From: Pandoraea terrigena
GTDB lineage: Bacteria > Pseudomonadota > Gammaproteobacteria > Burkholderiales > Burkholderiaceae
NCBI RefSeq assembly: GCF_902459705.1
Contig: NZ_CABPRU010000006.1
Coordinates: 178,488 to 242,487, forward strand
Reading direction: 5' to 3'
Length of the DNA stretch: 64,000 bases
The translations under genes were made by a program, and so were the position numbers. A model generated the notes under the pieces. It made no database searches. It was not told where the DNA came from and was given only the letters and a program-made list of their open reading frames with translations. Positions 19,167 through 27,704 of this stretch are shown here, piece by piece. The number at the start of each line of letters is the position of its first letter. Position 1 is the first letter of the stretch.

Positions 19167-20201
19167 ATGGCAGGCAATTTCGGCGGCGGTCTCGCCAGTG
19201 CCCCGCGCGCGCAGCGCGCGCTGCGGCATGGCATTCGCACGTGTGTGCGGTCCGGCCTGCTCGCCGTCGCCCTGAGTCTGGCGGATCTCGCTGTGCCGGG
19301 TCTTGCGCAGGCTGCCTCGACAACCGCTTCTGTCGCAGGTATCGCCACCGATCCGGCCGCCGAGCATCTGGGCAACACGTTCGGCCCCGGCGCCGTCGTC
19401 ATTCCCGGTCATCACACCGCAGCGGACGGCATCGTCTCGAACACACCGAACGCCTACAACGTGTCGAACGCGGCCCGTACGGTCGCAACGGCGAACGCCA
19501 ATCCGAATGCCGCGATGGCGGCCGCAGTGCCGGCCCCCCAGGCTGCCAGCGCCACCGTCCCATCCCAGTTCCAGAACACCGAAGTCATCCGTCAGACGGC
19601 CGAGCGCTTCCTGCGTGAGCAGACGACGGGGCTGCCGGGTCGTGTGACCCTCACCGTGAGCGATGCCGTGTCCAACCGGATGCCCTCATGCGCTGGGCTC
19701 GAACCGTTCCTGCCGCCGGGTGCGCGCCTCTGGGGGGCGACGACCGTCGGCGTGCGTTGTTCCGGCGAGCGCCCCTGGACGCTCTACCTCCAGGCGCGCG
19801 TCAGCATCAACGCCACGTATTTCGTTGCCGCCCGCCAGATCAACCCGGGCGAGACTATCGGCCCGAACGATCTGTCACCGCGTCAGGGCGACCTCACCTT
19901 GCTGCCGCGCACGGTGGCGACCGACGCCGGCCAGATCATCGGCACGGTGGCCGTGAACCGCATCACGTCCGGCCTGCCGATCCGGTCCGATCTGCTGCGC
20001 AGCGCGATTGCCGTCCAGCAGGGGCAAACCGTGCGCGTCGTCTCGCGCGGCTCGGGCTTCGAGGTGAGCACCGAAGGACAGGTCCTGTCGCGCGCGAGCG
20101 CCGGCGATCCCGTCCAGGTGCGCACTCGCACCGGTCAGCTGGTCAGCGGCACCGTCAAGACCGGCAAGAATGGGAACGTCGAAGTCGAAGTCGCCCTGTA
20201 A
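19167..20201 (+). CDS. flgA: P-ring assembly chaperone FlgA
   Basis: Periplasmic chaperone for FlgI, 344 aa from ATG 19167, which follows AAGGAG by 7 bases. N-terminal signal segment ([20 protein letters not shown], then A), a variable Ala/Asn-rich stretch to about residue 135, then the FlgA/SAF region: [17 protein letters not shown]-type signature at [14 protein letters not shown], and the end [20 protein letters not shown]. It is about 100 aa longer than E. coli FlgA, all in the N-terminal half. Divergent from flgB and probably FlhDC-driven. Confidence 0.93.
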   Translation: MAGNFGGGLASAPRAQRALRHGIRTCVRSGLLAVALSLADLAVPGLAQAASTTASVAGIATDPAAEHLGNTFGPGAVVIPGHHTAADGIVSNTPNAYNVSNAARTVATANANPNAAMAAAVPAPQAASATVPSQFQNTEVIRQTAERFLREQTTGLPGRVTLTVSDAVSNRMPSCAGLEPFLPPGARLWGATTVGVRCSGERPWTLYLQARVSINATYFVAARQINPGETIGPNDLSPRQGDLTLLPRTVATDAGQIIGTVAVNRITSGLPIRSDLLRSAIAVQQGQTVRVVSRGSGFEVSTEGQVLSRASAGDPVQVRTRTGQLVSGTVKTGKNGNVEVEVAL

Positions 20202-20275
20202 GCAAACACTCACTGCAGGTTAGAATTCACTGAAATCTGCCGACAGCTGGATCGGGTAACAGGATGTAACTTGCC

Positions 20276-20302
20276 TAAAGTTGTGCCCGGCAATGCCGTT
20301 AC
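20276..20302 (+). promoter_or_regulatory. Sigma-28-type promoter for flgMN
   Basis: TAAA (20276-20279), exactly 15 bases, GCCGTTAC (20295-20302), in the 126-nt gap between flgA and flgM, ending 25 nt before the flgM start. A FliA-dependent flgM promoter is the known arrangement in other bacteria and gives feedback by the anti-sigma factor. Confidence 0.7.
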
Positions 20303-20327
20303 ACAGGCAGGTTTCAGGGGAAAGCAT

Positions 20328-20666
20328 ATGAAAGTCAAACCACCCGCCAATCCGTTGACTGGCGTCGGTCCGGGCAAGGCGCCGACCGACCGGGCGACTG
20401 CCGGCACTGTGAGCGCTGATGGCGCGAGCCCGTCCGTCGCCGGCACGGGCAGCGACGCAAACGTGAGCACGAGCGCGCTCTCGTCGGAGATGCGCGCCTT
20501 GCAGGCTGCGCTGGCCAAGACGGGGTCGGCCGATATCGACGTTGCCAAGGTGGCCGCGATCAAGCAGGCGATTTCCGAAGGGAAGCTCGCCATCGATCCC
20601 AACAAGATTGCGGACGGTCTCATTGCGACCGCGCGCGATCTGCTCTCCGCGCAATCGAAGTCATGA
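20328..20666 (+). CDS. flgM: Anti-sigma-28 factor FlgM
   Basis: Binds FliA until the hook is complete, then is exported. ATG 20328 (MKVKPPANPLTGVG, 112 aa) follows AGGGGAAAG; an in-frame start 19 codons upstream would begin inside the promoter. The C-terminal FliA-binding half is recognisable (VAAIKQAISEGKLAIDPNKI, then ADGLIATARDLL). Overlaps flgN by four bases (ATGA). Confidence 0.95.
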   Translation: MKVKPPANPLTGVGPGKAPTDRATAGTVSADGASPSVAGTGSDANVSTSALSSEMRALQAALAKTGSADIDVAKVAAIKQAISEGKLAIDPNKIADGLIATARDLLSAQSKS

Positions 20667-21121
20667 CCACCGATGCCCTGCTGAAGACGCTCGCCGCCGA
20701 AACGACCGCCATTCGCGCGTTTTCGGCGCTGCTTCTCGAGGAACAGCAGGCATTGGTCAGCGGCACGCTCGACGCGTTGCCGGAGCTGACGGAGCGCAAG
20801 ACCCACGCGGTGACCGAACTCGCGGCACTGGGTCGTGAACGCGACGCCCGGCTGGAAGCTTTGGGCTATCGCCCGGACGAGGTGGGCGCGACGGCAGCCG
20901 CCGCCGCCCACACCGGCATCGACGCCGCATGGAAGGCGCTGCTGGATGCAGCGATCGAAGCCAAGCGCGCGAACGAGACCAACGGCGTATTGATTCGCAC
21001 GCGTCTGACCTACACGCAGCAGGCGCTGAACGTGTTGTACGGCCCACAGCAGAATGTCCCGCTTTACGGGCCCGACGGTCGCACCGCCCCGCGATCGAGC
21101 GGCGGCAGCATTACGGCTTGA
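20663..21121 (+). CDS. flgN: Flagellar export chaperone FlgN
   Basis: Cytosolic helical chaperone for FlgK and FlgL, 152 aa. N-terminal helix LLKTLAAETTAIRAFSALLL and a C-terminal amphipathic region with RANETNGVLIRTRLTYTQQA, then LNVLYG, matching the family. Translationally coupled to flgM. Last gene of the flgAMN operon. Confidence 0.93.
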   Translation: MTTDALLKTLAAETTAIRAFSALLLEEQQALVSGTLDALPELTERKTHAVTELAALGRERDARLEALGYRPDEVGATAAAAAHTGIDAAWKALLDAAIEAKRANETNGVLIRTRLTYTQQALNVLYGPQQNVPLYGPDGRTAPRSSGGSITA

Positions 21122-21582
21122 CCAAGGCTGGACGCGATTGGGTTCGCCGCAAGCTTGAGGCTCGCCAGCCGATTCAGACTGTCCCCCAGTTCCGCCGCTT
21201 CGATGACCAACGCGCGATGTAGCGTTGGGGAACCCGCACGCGAAATTCACCACTGTAACGATGCTTGGCCAGCGGTTCCGGCACCTCTTGCCGCGCCAAA
21301 AATGCAAAAAAAATGCTCGGAGACGCACGTCCGAGGGCTTGGTTCAACGGGCGTAACTTAACTCGCCTAGGTCTATGCCGTCTCGCGTAGTCGCCAAACT
21401 TCTTGGGTCTCTTCCGAAAAGCGGCACGTTGTCGCATCGCCTCACGCAACGAGAAGAGAGTGCCAGCTAAGCGCCTTCGCACGGTTCAGTGCGGAAGCTG
21501 CCATCGTCATCGCGCCAAATCTCGACGCATCGGGTCAAACTTCCCAGTCTTGACAATGCATGACATCCGACAGGGGGTCTCA
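21122..21582. other. 461-nt non-coding gap after flgN
   Basis: No convincing gene. Two structures stand out. A 7-bp hairpin (CCAACGC 21207-21213, GCGTTGG 21222-21228) could be the flgMN terminator, but it lacks a T-run. At 21301-21335 CTCGGA/TCCGAG is flanked on its left by an A-rich run, which on the minus strand reads as stem then T-run. AGGGGG just before 21583 is the ribosome site of the next gene. Base composition shifts toward A/T here. Confidence 0.5.
21301..21335 (-). terminator. Intrinsic terminator on the minus strand without an evident gene
   Basis: On the minus strand the stem CTCGGA...TCCGAG (arms 21330-21335 and 21316-21321) is followed by CATTTTTTTTGCATTTTT, a textbook T-run. 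No minus-strand gene ends here, so it may end an unannotated small RNA or be a leftover. Confidence 0.5.
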
Positions 21583-22011
21583 ATGAACGTTGATCACGAT
21601 TCTGTCGTCATTCCGAATGCCATCAAGCAACAAGCCCGAATGCGGGCATATGAAATCGCATTCGACCTACCGACATTCCGCACCCACGAACACCTTCACC
21701 CGACCGAGGTGAACGTTGCCCGCTTGAAATTCCGATATCACCCGAGAAAGCAACTTGTTGGATTTTTCTCGTTCAAGGCGTATTTGAGCAAATACGCCAA
21801 ACTGGCAATGACACTTGAGCAAGCGTGCTGGTCGATCATTGACGATTTCTTCGAAGCCCTTGAGCCCATTCAATGTGAATTGATTGTGCAGAACGAACTG
21901 TCGGATTGTGCGACGGCCACTAGTCGTGCATCACGCGGGTGGACGGATGCCATTCATCTGCCGACGTTCACGTCGTCAGCCTTCGAAAAGAAAATCGCGA
22001 TGCCGGCCTGA
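21583..22011 (+). CDS. QueF-like T-fold protein, function unknown
   Basis: A 142-aa protein starting at ATG 21583 after AGGGGG (earlier in-frame starts lack support). Residues ~45-110 (VARLKFRYHPRKQLVGFFSF, KAYLSKYAKLAMTLEQA, IIDDFFEALEPIQCELIVQN) resemble in pattern the second half of QueF, the 7-cyano-7-deazaguanine reductase of queuosine synthesis. But the catalytic Cys segment and the ESKS-type substrate loop are absent, so it is not an ordinary QueF. First of three tightly packed genes; lower GC than the flagellar genes, suggesting acquisition. The similarity is from memory and needs a profile search. Confidence 0.45.
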   Translation: MNVDHDSVVIPNAIKQQARMRAYEIAFDLPTFRTHEHLHPTEVNVARLKFRYHPRKQLVGFFSFKAYLSKYAKLAMTLEQACWSIIDDFFEALEPIQCELIVQNELSDCATATSRASRGWTDAIHLPTFTSSAFEKKIAMPA

Positions 22012-22012
22012 C

Positions 22013-22270
22013 ATGATAACAACAGCCATTGCGGATCTTATCGGTGTCGCAGGCGCGCTCCTCGTCGTCGCAGCCTACTTCCTGAATCTTCACGGATCGC
22101 TCCCGACCAGCGCTTACCGCTATTCCGCATTGAATCTTTGCGGATCGGCGATGATCGTCTATTCGCTAATCTACAACCCTAACCCAGCGTCGCTGCTCAT
22201 CGAGATCTTTTGGGCTTCGATCAGCCTATATGGCTTGCTCAAGTCATTTAGCGCACGGAGACGAGAATGA
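22013..22270 (+). CDS. Small CBU_0592-like membrane protein
   Basis: An 85-aa protein with three predicted membrane segments: LIGVAGALLVVAAYFLNLHG near the N-terminus, ALNLCGSAMIVYSLIY in the middle, and SLLIEIFWASISLYGLL at the end. This layout (Tyr/Leu-rich first helix, LNLxGS, and a C-terminal IEIFWxxISLYGL) is that of the CBU_0592 domain family, whose function is unknown. It starts one base after the upstream stop and overlaps the next gene by four bases, so the three were one operon. Confidence 0.6.
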   Translation: MITTAIADLIGVAGALLVVAAYFLNLHGSLPTSAYRYSALNLCGSAMIVYSLIYNPNPASLLIEIFWASISLYGLLKSFSARRRE

Positions 22271-22694
22271 ACTCGAACGAAATCCAAGGTCGCGTTCTCC
22301 TAGGTATCACGGGGAGTATTGGCGCGAAGGATTCAGTGAAGCTGATCGGGTTGCTTTGCGCGAAACACGAGGTTCAAGTCGTGGCGTCCGCCTCGTCGCC
22401 AGCATTTTTCGATCTGGCGTCGGCGCAATATGCGACAACTTGCTCACGACGGTATTTCGAGCGTGGCAATTGGGAGTCAAACCCCTGATGGTCGCACCGT
22501 CGATGAACAAATTCATGTGGGAGCATCCCGCCACCGAAACCCATCTGGCTCGCCTTCAGTCTTGGAATGTCTGCGTTATCCCCCCAAGAGAAAAGCGGCT
22601 CGCGGGCGGGGACTTCGGCCCCGCCGCGATGGCTAAGCCAGAAGGCATTGCCGAGTCCGTCGGCCGCACCCTTTCGGCCAATCGGAAGCCTTAA
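22267..22694 (+). pseudogene. Broken flavoprotein decarboxylase (CoaC/Dfp family)
   Basis: The start frame (ATG 22267) gives GRVLLGITGSIGAKDSVKLI, the FMN-binding N-terminus of phosphopantothenoylcysteine decarboxylase-like flavoproteins, then runs to a stop at 22488. The rest of the family continues in another frame: CDNLLTTVFRAWQLGVKPLM, then VAPSMNKFMWEHPATETHL, ending at 22694. The jump falls around 22400-22430 and roughly 60 residues of the middle, including the usual APATANT-like loop, are missing, so a deletion of length 1 modulo 3 fits. Its 3' end overlaps fliA by 3 nt tail to tail. Not the housekeeping coaBC, which is normally fused and longer. Confidence 0.7.
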
Positions 22695-23419
22695 CTCGCC
22701 GACGTCCACGCTTTCTCGCGCAACGTCGCGCGCAGGCGGGAGATTGCCTGGCTATGCAACTGGCAGACGCGCGATTCGCTCACTTCCAGCACCGCGCCGA
22801 TCTCGCGCAGGTTCAAGCCCTGGTCGTAATACAGGCTCATGAGCAACTTCTCGCGCTCGGGCAGCCGATCGATTGCATCGATCACGCCGCCACGCAACCC
22901 ATCGTCGAGCAACGTCGTCAGCGGATCGGCGCCCGGATCCGCACAGATCCGGTCGATAAACGGCTCGTCGTCCGCCGAGTCGAAATCCTCGTAATAGACG
23001 AGCTGGCAGCCATGCACGTCCTGCAACATCTGCTGATATTCGGCCAGGCCGATCGACAACTCACTCGCGATCTCGCTCTCCGATGGCCCGCGGCCCAGCC
23101 GTTGCTCCAGACGCTGCACCGCCTTCTCGATCTGGCGCGCCGTCTTGCGAATGCCGCGCGACGCCCAATCCAGCTCGCGCAACTCGTCGAGCATCGCGCC
23201 ACGGATGCGCTGGCTCGCGTACGTCTCGAACTGCGCGCCCTGCGTCTCCTGATAGCGGTTCGCCGCATCGAGCAGCCCCAGCATGCCCGCCTGAATCAGA
23301 TCCTCCAACTCCACGCTCGCCGGCAGCTTCGCCATCAGCTGCAGCGCAAGGCGACGCACCAGCGGCGCGTATTGGGTCAGCGTGTCGTTCGTGTCGACCT
23401 TCCCGCGCGCGGTATACAT
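22691..23419 (-). CDS. fliA: Flagellar sigma factor FliA (sigma-28)
   Basis: RNA polymerase sigma factor for late flagellar and chemotaxis genes, 242 aa. Region 2 (YAPLVRRLALQLMAKLPASV, ELEDLIQAGMLGLLDAANRY), region 3, and region 4 (LPEREKLLMSLYYDQGLNLR, EIGAVLEVSESRVCQLHSQA) are complete. Last gene of the flhBAFG-fliA series; inhibited by FlgM. A GTG/ATG choice is not in doubt: MYTARGKVDTND is the natural N-terminus. Confidence 0.98.
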   Translation of the reverse strand: MYTARGKVDTNDTLTQYAPLVRRLALQLMAKLPASVELEDLIQAGMLGLLDAANRYQETQGAQFETYASQRIRGAMLDELRELDWASRGIRKTARQIEKAVQRLEQRLGRGPSESEIASELSIGLAEYQQMLQDVHGCQLVYYEDFDSADDEPFIDRICADPGADPLTTLLDDGLRGGVIDAIDRLPEREKLLMSLYYDQGLNLREIGAVLEVSESRVCQLHSQAISRLRATLREKAWTSAS

Positions 23420-23456
23420 GTTTCCCTCCGCTTCCTCTTGACGCGTGCCGTGTCGC

Positions 23457-24332
23457 TCAGGCCGTGTGCGCGCTCACCGCGCCCACGCCGTGCGTTATGT
23501 CGCTGCCGCGATCGCCGCCGATATCACCAACCCCGGCGCCCAACCCAGCCAGCCCCGTCTCTCGCATGGCCAACGGCCAATGCATCACCTGCGCCGCCAA
23601 CTGCCGATACGCCACCGCCGCCGGCGCCATCGGAAACGCGTCGACCACGGTGCGCGTCAATTGCCGCGCGCGCATGACCTGCCGGTCCGCCGGCACATGG
23701 CCCGCCAACTCCAGCGACACCGCCAGATAACGGCTCGCCGTCGTGGCCAGGTTGCGGCACACCACGCGCGCTTCCACATCCTCCGCCCGGTTCACCAGCA
23801 CCCGGAACTGCGCCAGCGCGTATTCGAAATGCGCCTGCTTGATCCACGAATACGCCCCCGTGATCGATGCCGGCTCGCAGCCCAGCACCACCAGCACGTC
23901 GTGCGCGTGCGCCGCAAGCGGGCTGAGCACCGCCCCCGCATGCGTGCAGTCGATCACCACGACGTCCGGCTCACCCGTTGTCAACAACGGCAGCGCACGC
24001 AACGGATCGATACGCTCGGGATGACGATGCGCCACGGGGACCACAACCACATTTTCGCGTGTGTGCACGCGAATCGACTCGGGCAACACACGCCCCGCAA
24101 GCACGTCGTGAAGGTCACCACGCAACGCCAGGCCCAGCGCCGCTACGGCGTGACCGCTCTCATCGGCCAGTACGACATCCTGACCATGATGCGCCAGGGC
24201 ACTGGCCAGGTTCAGCGCGACACTCGTCTGACCCGCTTCAGGCGCACTCCCCACCACCGCGACGATACGCGTGGTGTGACGCGCCACGAGCCGGCGCAGA
24301 CCTTCCGCTTGATCGAGTACGAGCTTAACCAA
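23457..24332 (-). CDS. flhG: Flagellar number regulator FlhG (FleN), MinD-like
   Basis: MinD/ParA-type protein that works with FlhF to control flagellar number and placement. Start taken at TTG 24332 (product begins MVKLVLDQAEGLRRL, 291 aa): GAGG lies upstream, it overlaps flhF by only 8 nt, and the family normally starts just before DQAEGLRRL. A GTG at 24392 is the alternative. The P-loop is degenerate: VVGSAPEAGQTSVALNLASA has Gln where the catalytic Lys of GKT is expected. The DVVVIDCTHAGA segment is retained. Confidence 0.88.
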   Translation of the reverse strand: MVKLVLDQAEGLRRLVARHTTRIVAVVGSAPEAGQTSVALNLASALAHHGQDVVLADESGHAVAALGLALRGDLHDVLAGRVLPESIRVHTRENVVVVPVAHRHPERIDPLRALPLLTTGEPDVVVIDCTHAGAVLSPLAAHAHDVLVVLGCEPASITGAYSWIKQAHFEYALAQFRVLVNRAEDVEARVVCRNLATTASRYLAVSLELAGHVPADRQVMRARQLTRTVVDAFPMAPAAVAYRQLAAQVMHWPLAMRETGLAGLGAGVGDIGGDRGSDITHGVGAVSAHTA

Positions 24333-25599
24333 AGCAGGCCTCGCTTGACGGTTGCGCAGGCGCGAACAGCCCGCTGTATTGAGGATCGACACCGCGCACC
24401 ACGGCCGGCAAGTCTTCTTCGGCCGGCACGAACGGCGACCCCGTGACCGGCGCGGAAAGTGCCGTATCGATGAGGAACGGTTTATCGGCCACGTGCAGGT
24501 TCTCCGGCACGCGCTGCCCCGTGGACACGTAATGCACCGGCAAGCGGTGACGAATCACCGTATCGAGCACCGACCCGAGATTGGTCGTTTCGTCGAGTTT
24601 CGTGAGAATGCACCCGGCCAGATCGCCACCGCCCTGCGCGCTCGCGCTGCGATAAGCGTGCACCACCTCGTTGAGCGTATCGCCGTGGCTCGTGGCGTTG
24701 AGCAGCAGCAGGCGCTGTACCGGCGTCTCGGCGCCGCACAGCATCGCCACCTGCTCGGGCACCGTGCGGTCGCGCTGGCTCATGCCCACCGTGTCGATCA
24801 GCACCATGTGCTTGTTGCGCAACTCGGTCAGCGCGAGGCGCAGGTCCGTGGCGTCTTTCACTGCATGCACCGTCACGCCGAGAATCTTGCCGTAGATGCG
24901 CAGTTGCTCATGCCCGCCGATACGATAGCTGTCAGTCGTGAGCAGCGCGAGCTTCTCCGCGCCGTGCCGCATCACGCAGCGCGCCGCGAGCTTGGCCGTC
25001 GTGGTGGTCTTGCCCACGCCGGTCGGCCCCATCAGCGCGTACACGCCGCCGCGGTCCATCAATTCGTCTTCATTCGGCATGACGGGCAGGTTGCGCGTGA
25101 GCGCACGCTTCACCCATGCCAACCCGCTGTCCAGGTCACTGCCCTCCGGCAGGTGCTCGAGCAGCGCCCGACCCAGTTGTGCCGAGAACCCGGCAGCGAG
25201 CAGCGTGCGCAGGATCTCGCCCTGTGCCGGGGAGCGACGTTGCTTGTCGTTCCAGACCAGCCCCGCAACCTGCTCTTCGAGCAAGCCGCGCATGCTCTGA
25301 AGCTCGCCCATCATGGACTGGGCAAACGCGTTTGCCCCCGCCACGTCATGGGCCGCTGCAACCGGCGCGCCAGGGGCGGCGGCGACCGGGGCGACCGGCA
25401 CCGCCGGGCGTGCACGCGGACGATGGGTCGGCATGTCGCCGCCCGCGAGCGCGTCAAGATCCTCTTCGGCCAACGCGACGATTTCCACGCCATTGGCAAC
25501 CGAACGGTTGGACAACACGACCGCATCGGGTCCGATTTCCTCGCGAATCTGGCGCAGTGCATCGCGGCACGTGCCCGCAAAGAATTTCCGAATCTTCAC
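24325..25599 (-). CDS. flhF: Flagellar SRP-like GTPase FlhF
   Basis: SRP-family GTPase that sets the site of flagellar assembly, 424 aa. N-terminal basic domain MKIRKFFAGTCRDALRQIRE, a Pro/Ala-rich linker, an N domain, then the G domain with GPTGVGKTTTTAKLA near residue 191, LALLTTDSYRIGGHEQLRIY, VLIDTVGMSQRD (G3) and LTKLDET (G4). Overlaps flhA by four bases. Confidence 0.97.
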   Translation of the reverse strand: MKIRKFFAGTCRDALRQIREEIGPDAVVLSNRSVANGVEIVALAEEDLDALAGGDMPTHRPRARPAVPVAPVAAAPGAPVAAAHDVAGANAFAQSMMGELQSMRGLLEEQVAGLVWNDKQRRSPAQGEILRTLLAAGFSAQLGRALLEHLPEGSDLDSGLAWVKRALTRNLPVMPNEDELMDRGGVYALMGPTGVGKTTTTAKLAARCVMRHGAEKLALLTTDSYRIGGHEQLRIYGKILGVTVHAVKDATDLRLALTELRNKHMVLIDTVGMSQRDRTVPEQVAMLCGAETPVQRLLLLNATSHGDTLNEVVHAYRSASAQGGGDLAGCILTKLDETTNLGSVLDTVIRHRLPVHYVSTGQRVPENLHVADKPFLIDTALSAPVTGSPFVPAEEDLPAVVRGVDPQYSGLFAPAQPSSEACFG

Positions 25600-27701
25600 C
25601 CTTGACCTCCGATGAGTGCCGTCATTTTCACGTTCCGTGTATCAGGCACTTCCGCATACGACAAAACCTTGAGCTGCGGCACGCCGCGGCGCAGGAAGCG
25701 CGAGAGCAGCGAACGCAGCGGATGTTGGACCAGCAGTACCGACGGCAGGCCCTGACGCTCCTGACGCGCCACGGCAGCCTGCGTCTCCCGCAACAACGTG
25801 TCCGCGAGACCCGGCTCCAGGCCGGTGCCGCCGCCGGCCGACAACGCCTGCGTGAGAATGCGTTCGAGATTGGCGTCGAGCCCCACCACCTCGAGATCGC
25901 CATTGCCCGGGAACACGCTTTGCGTGATCGCGCGGCCCAGCGCCAGGCGCACCAGCGCCGTGAGGTCCTGTGCGTCCTGCACGCGCGCACCGTGTTCGGC
26001 GAGCGTATCGATGATCGTGCGCATGTCGCGAATCGGCACCTGCTCCTCGAGCAGGTTCTGCAACACTTTTTGCAGCGTGGTGAGCGCGACGGTCTTCGGC
26101 ACCAGGTCTTCGATGAGCTTGGGCGCGTCCTTGCCGATGCGCTCGATGAGCTGCTGCACTTCCTGACGGCCCAGCAGCTCATGCGCGTGGGCGTTGATCA
26201 GGTGGTTCAGATGCGTGGCGACCACCGTCCCCGCATCCACCACGGTATAGCCATACGCCTGGGCCTGATCGCGCTGTCCGACGTCGATCCACGTCGCCGG
26301 CAGGCCGAAGGCCGGATCGCGCGTGGGCGTACCCTGCAGCGGTGCACTGACCTGCCCCGGGTCGATGGCGAGCAGTTGTCCCGGATACGCTTCGCCCTCG
26401 CCGATGACCACGCCCTTGAGCGTGATGCGGTACTGGTTCGGGCGCAGTTCCAGGTTGTCGCGAATGTGCACCACTGGCGCGAGAAAGCCGATTTCCTGAG
26501 CGAACTTCTTGCGGATGCCCTTGATGCGCTTGAGCAATTCGCCATCCTGATTGCGGTCGACGAGCGGAATCAGGCGATAGCCGACCTCCAGTCCCAACGG
26601 GTCGACGAGCGCCACGTCGTCCCACGACGCCTCGGCCACTTCGGTCGGCGCGCTGGCCGCCACGGGGGTCGGACGCGCCGCCTGTTGCTTCTCGGCCTCG
26701 GCGCGGCGGAACTGGTAACGCGCCAGCGCCCCCAGGCCCACGGCCAGCAGCAGGAAGGCGAAGTGCGGCATGCCCGGAATCAAGCCCATCAGGCCGAGAA
26801 TCGCCGCCGTGATCCCCAGCACGCGCGGATTGCTGAACAGTTGCGAGACGACCTGCTGGCCGACGTCTTCGTCGGTCGCCACGCGCGAGACGACCACACC
26901 GGCGGCCGTCGAGATCACCAACGCGGGGATCTGAGCGACCAGACCGTCGCCAATGGTCAGCAGCGTGTAGTTCTTCGCGGCCGTGCTGATATCCAGGCCG
27001 TGCTGGGCCACGCCGACGATCAGCCCGCCGACGATGTTGATGATCATGATGAGCAGACCAGCGACCGCGTCGCCGCGCACGAACTTCGATGCGCCGTCCA
27101 TCGATCCATAGAAGTCGGCTTCCTGGGCGATCACCGAGCGGCGCTTGCGCGCGTCCTCTTCGCCGATCAATCCGGCGTTCAGGTCGGCGTCGATAGCCAT
27201 CTGCTTGCCGGGCATGGCGTCGAGGGTGAAGCGCGCGCCGACTTCGGCGATACGCCCGGCGCCCTTCGTGATCACCATGAAGTTGATGACCACGAGGATG
27301 ATGAACACCACGATACCGACGGCATAGTTGCCGCCCACGAGGAAGTGGCCGAACGCCTCGATCACCTTGCCGGCGGCGTCGGGGCCGGTATGGCCTTCGA
27401 GCAGCACCACGCGGGTGGATGCCACGTTCAGCGACAGGCGCAGCAAGGTGGAGAACAGCAGCACGCTCGGGAACGCCGCGAAGTCGAGCGGCTTCTGCGT
27501 GTACATGCTCACGAGCAGCACCATCACCGCCAGGGCGATGTTGAAGGTAAAGAGCAGATCCAGGATGAACGGCGGCAACGGCAGGATCATCATGCCCAGA
27601 ACCATGACGATCAGCACCGGCGCGGCAAGCGACTTCAAATTGCCGCCGAGAAGCAGTTGCGACGAGCGCAGTAGCTGGTTTGCGCGAGGGTTCAGGTTCA
27701 T
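25596..27701 (-). CDS. flhA: Flagellar export gate protein FlhA
   Basis: Large export gate subunit (701 aa): about eight transmembrane helices in the N-terminal half, with the conserved loop ARFTLDAMPGKQMAIDADLN and GLIGEEDARKRR, and a cytoplasmic C-terminal domain that docks chaperone-substrate complexes (SRYFLRR-like segment SRFLRRGVPQLKVLSYAEVP near the end). It lies three bases after flhB. FlhA is the proton-motive-force-driven part of the export engine. Confidence 0.98.
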   Translation of the reverse strand: MNLNPRANQLLRSSQLLLGGNLKSLAAPVLIVMVLGMMILPLPPFILDLLFTFNIALAVMVLLVSMYTQKPLDFAAFPSVLLFSTLLRLSLNVASTRVVLLEGHTGPDAAGKVIEAFGHFLVGGNYAVGIVVFIILVVINFMVITKGAGRIAEVGARFTLDAMPGKQMAIDADLNAGLIGEEDARKRRSVIAQEADFYGSMDGASKFVRGDAVAGLLIMIINIVGGLIVGVAQHGLDISTAAKNYTLLTIGDGLVAQIPALVISTAAGVVVSRVATDEDVGQQVVSQLFSNPRVLGITAAILGLMGLIPGMPHFAFLLLAVGLGALARYQFRRAEAEKQQAARPTPVAASAPTEVAEASWDDVALVDPLGLEVGYRLIPLVDRNQDGELLKRIKGIRKKFAQEIGFLAPVVHIRDNLELRPNQYRITLKGVVIGEGEAYPGQLLAIDPGQVSAPLQGTPTRDPAFGLPATWIDVGQRDQAQAYGYTVVDAGTVVATHLNHLINAHAHELLGRQEVQQLIERIGKDAPKLIEDLVPKTVALTTLQKVLQNLLEEQVPIRDMRTIIDTLAEHGARVQDAQDLTALVRLALGRAITQSVFPGNGDLEVVGLDANLERILTQALSAGGGTGLEPGLADTLLRETQAAVARQERQGLPSVLLVQHPLRSLLSRFLRRGVPQLKVLSYAEVPDTRNVKMTALIGGQG

Positions 27702-27704
27702 GGG

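Noticed and set aside
21174..21482. 102-aa minus-strand frame after flgN
   Set aside because: Arg-rich, no ribosome site, crosses the orphan terminator and overlaps the flgMN 3' region; considered chance.
21552..21557. TTGACA as -35 of the QueF-like gene
   Set aside because: A perfect hexamer, but no -10 at 15-19 bases before the start codon at 21583.
23457..24392. GTG at 24392 as flhG start
   Set aside because: It would overlap flhF by 68 nt, has no ribosome site, and adds residues not typical of FlhG; TTG at 24332 fits better, though this is not certain.
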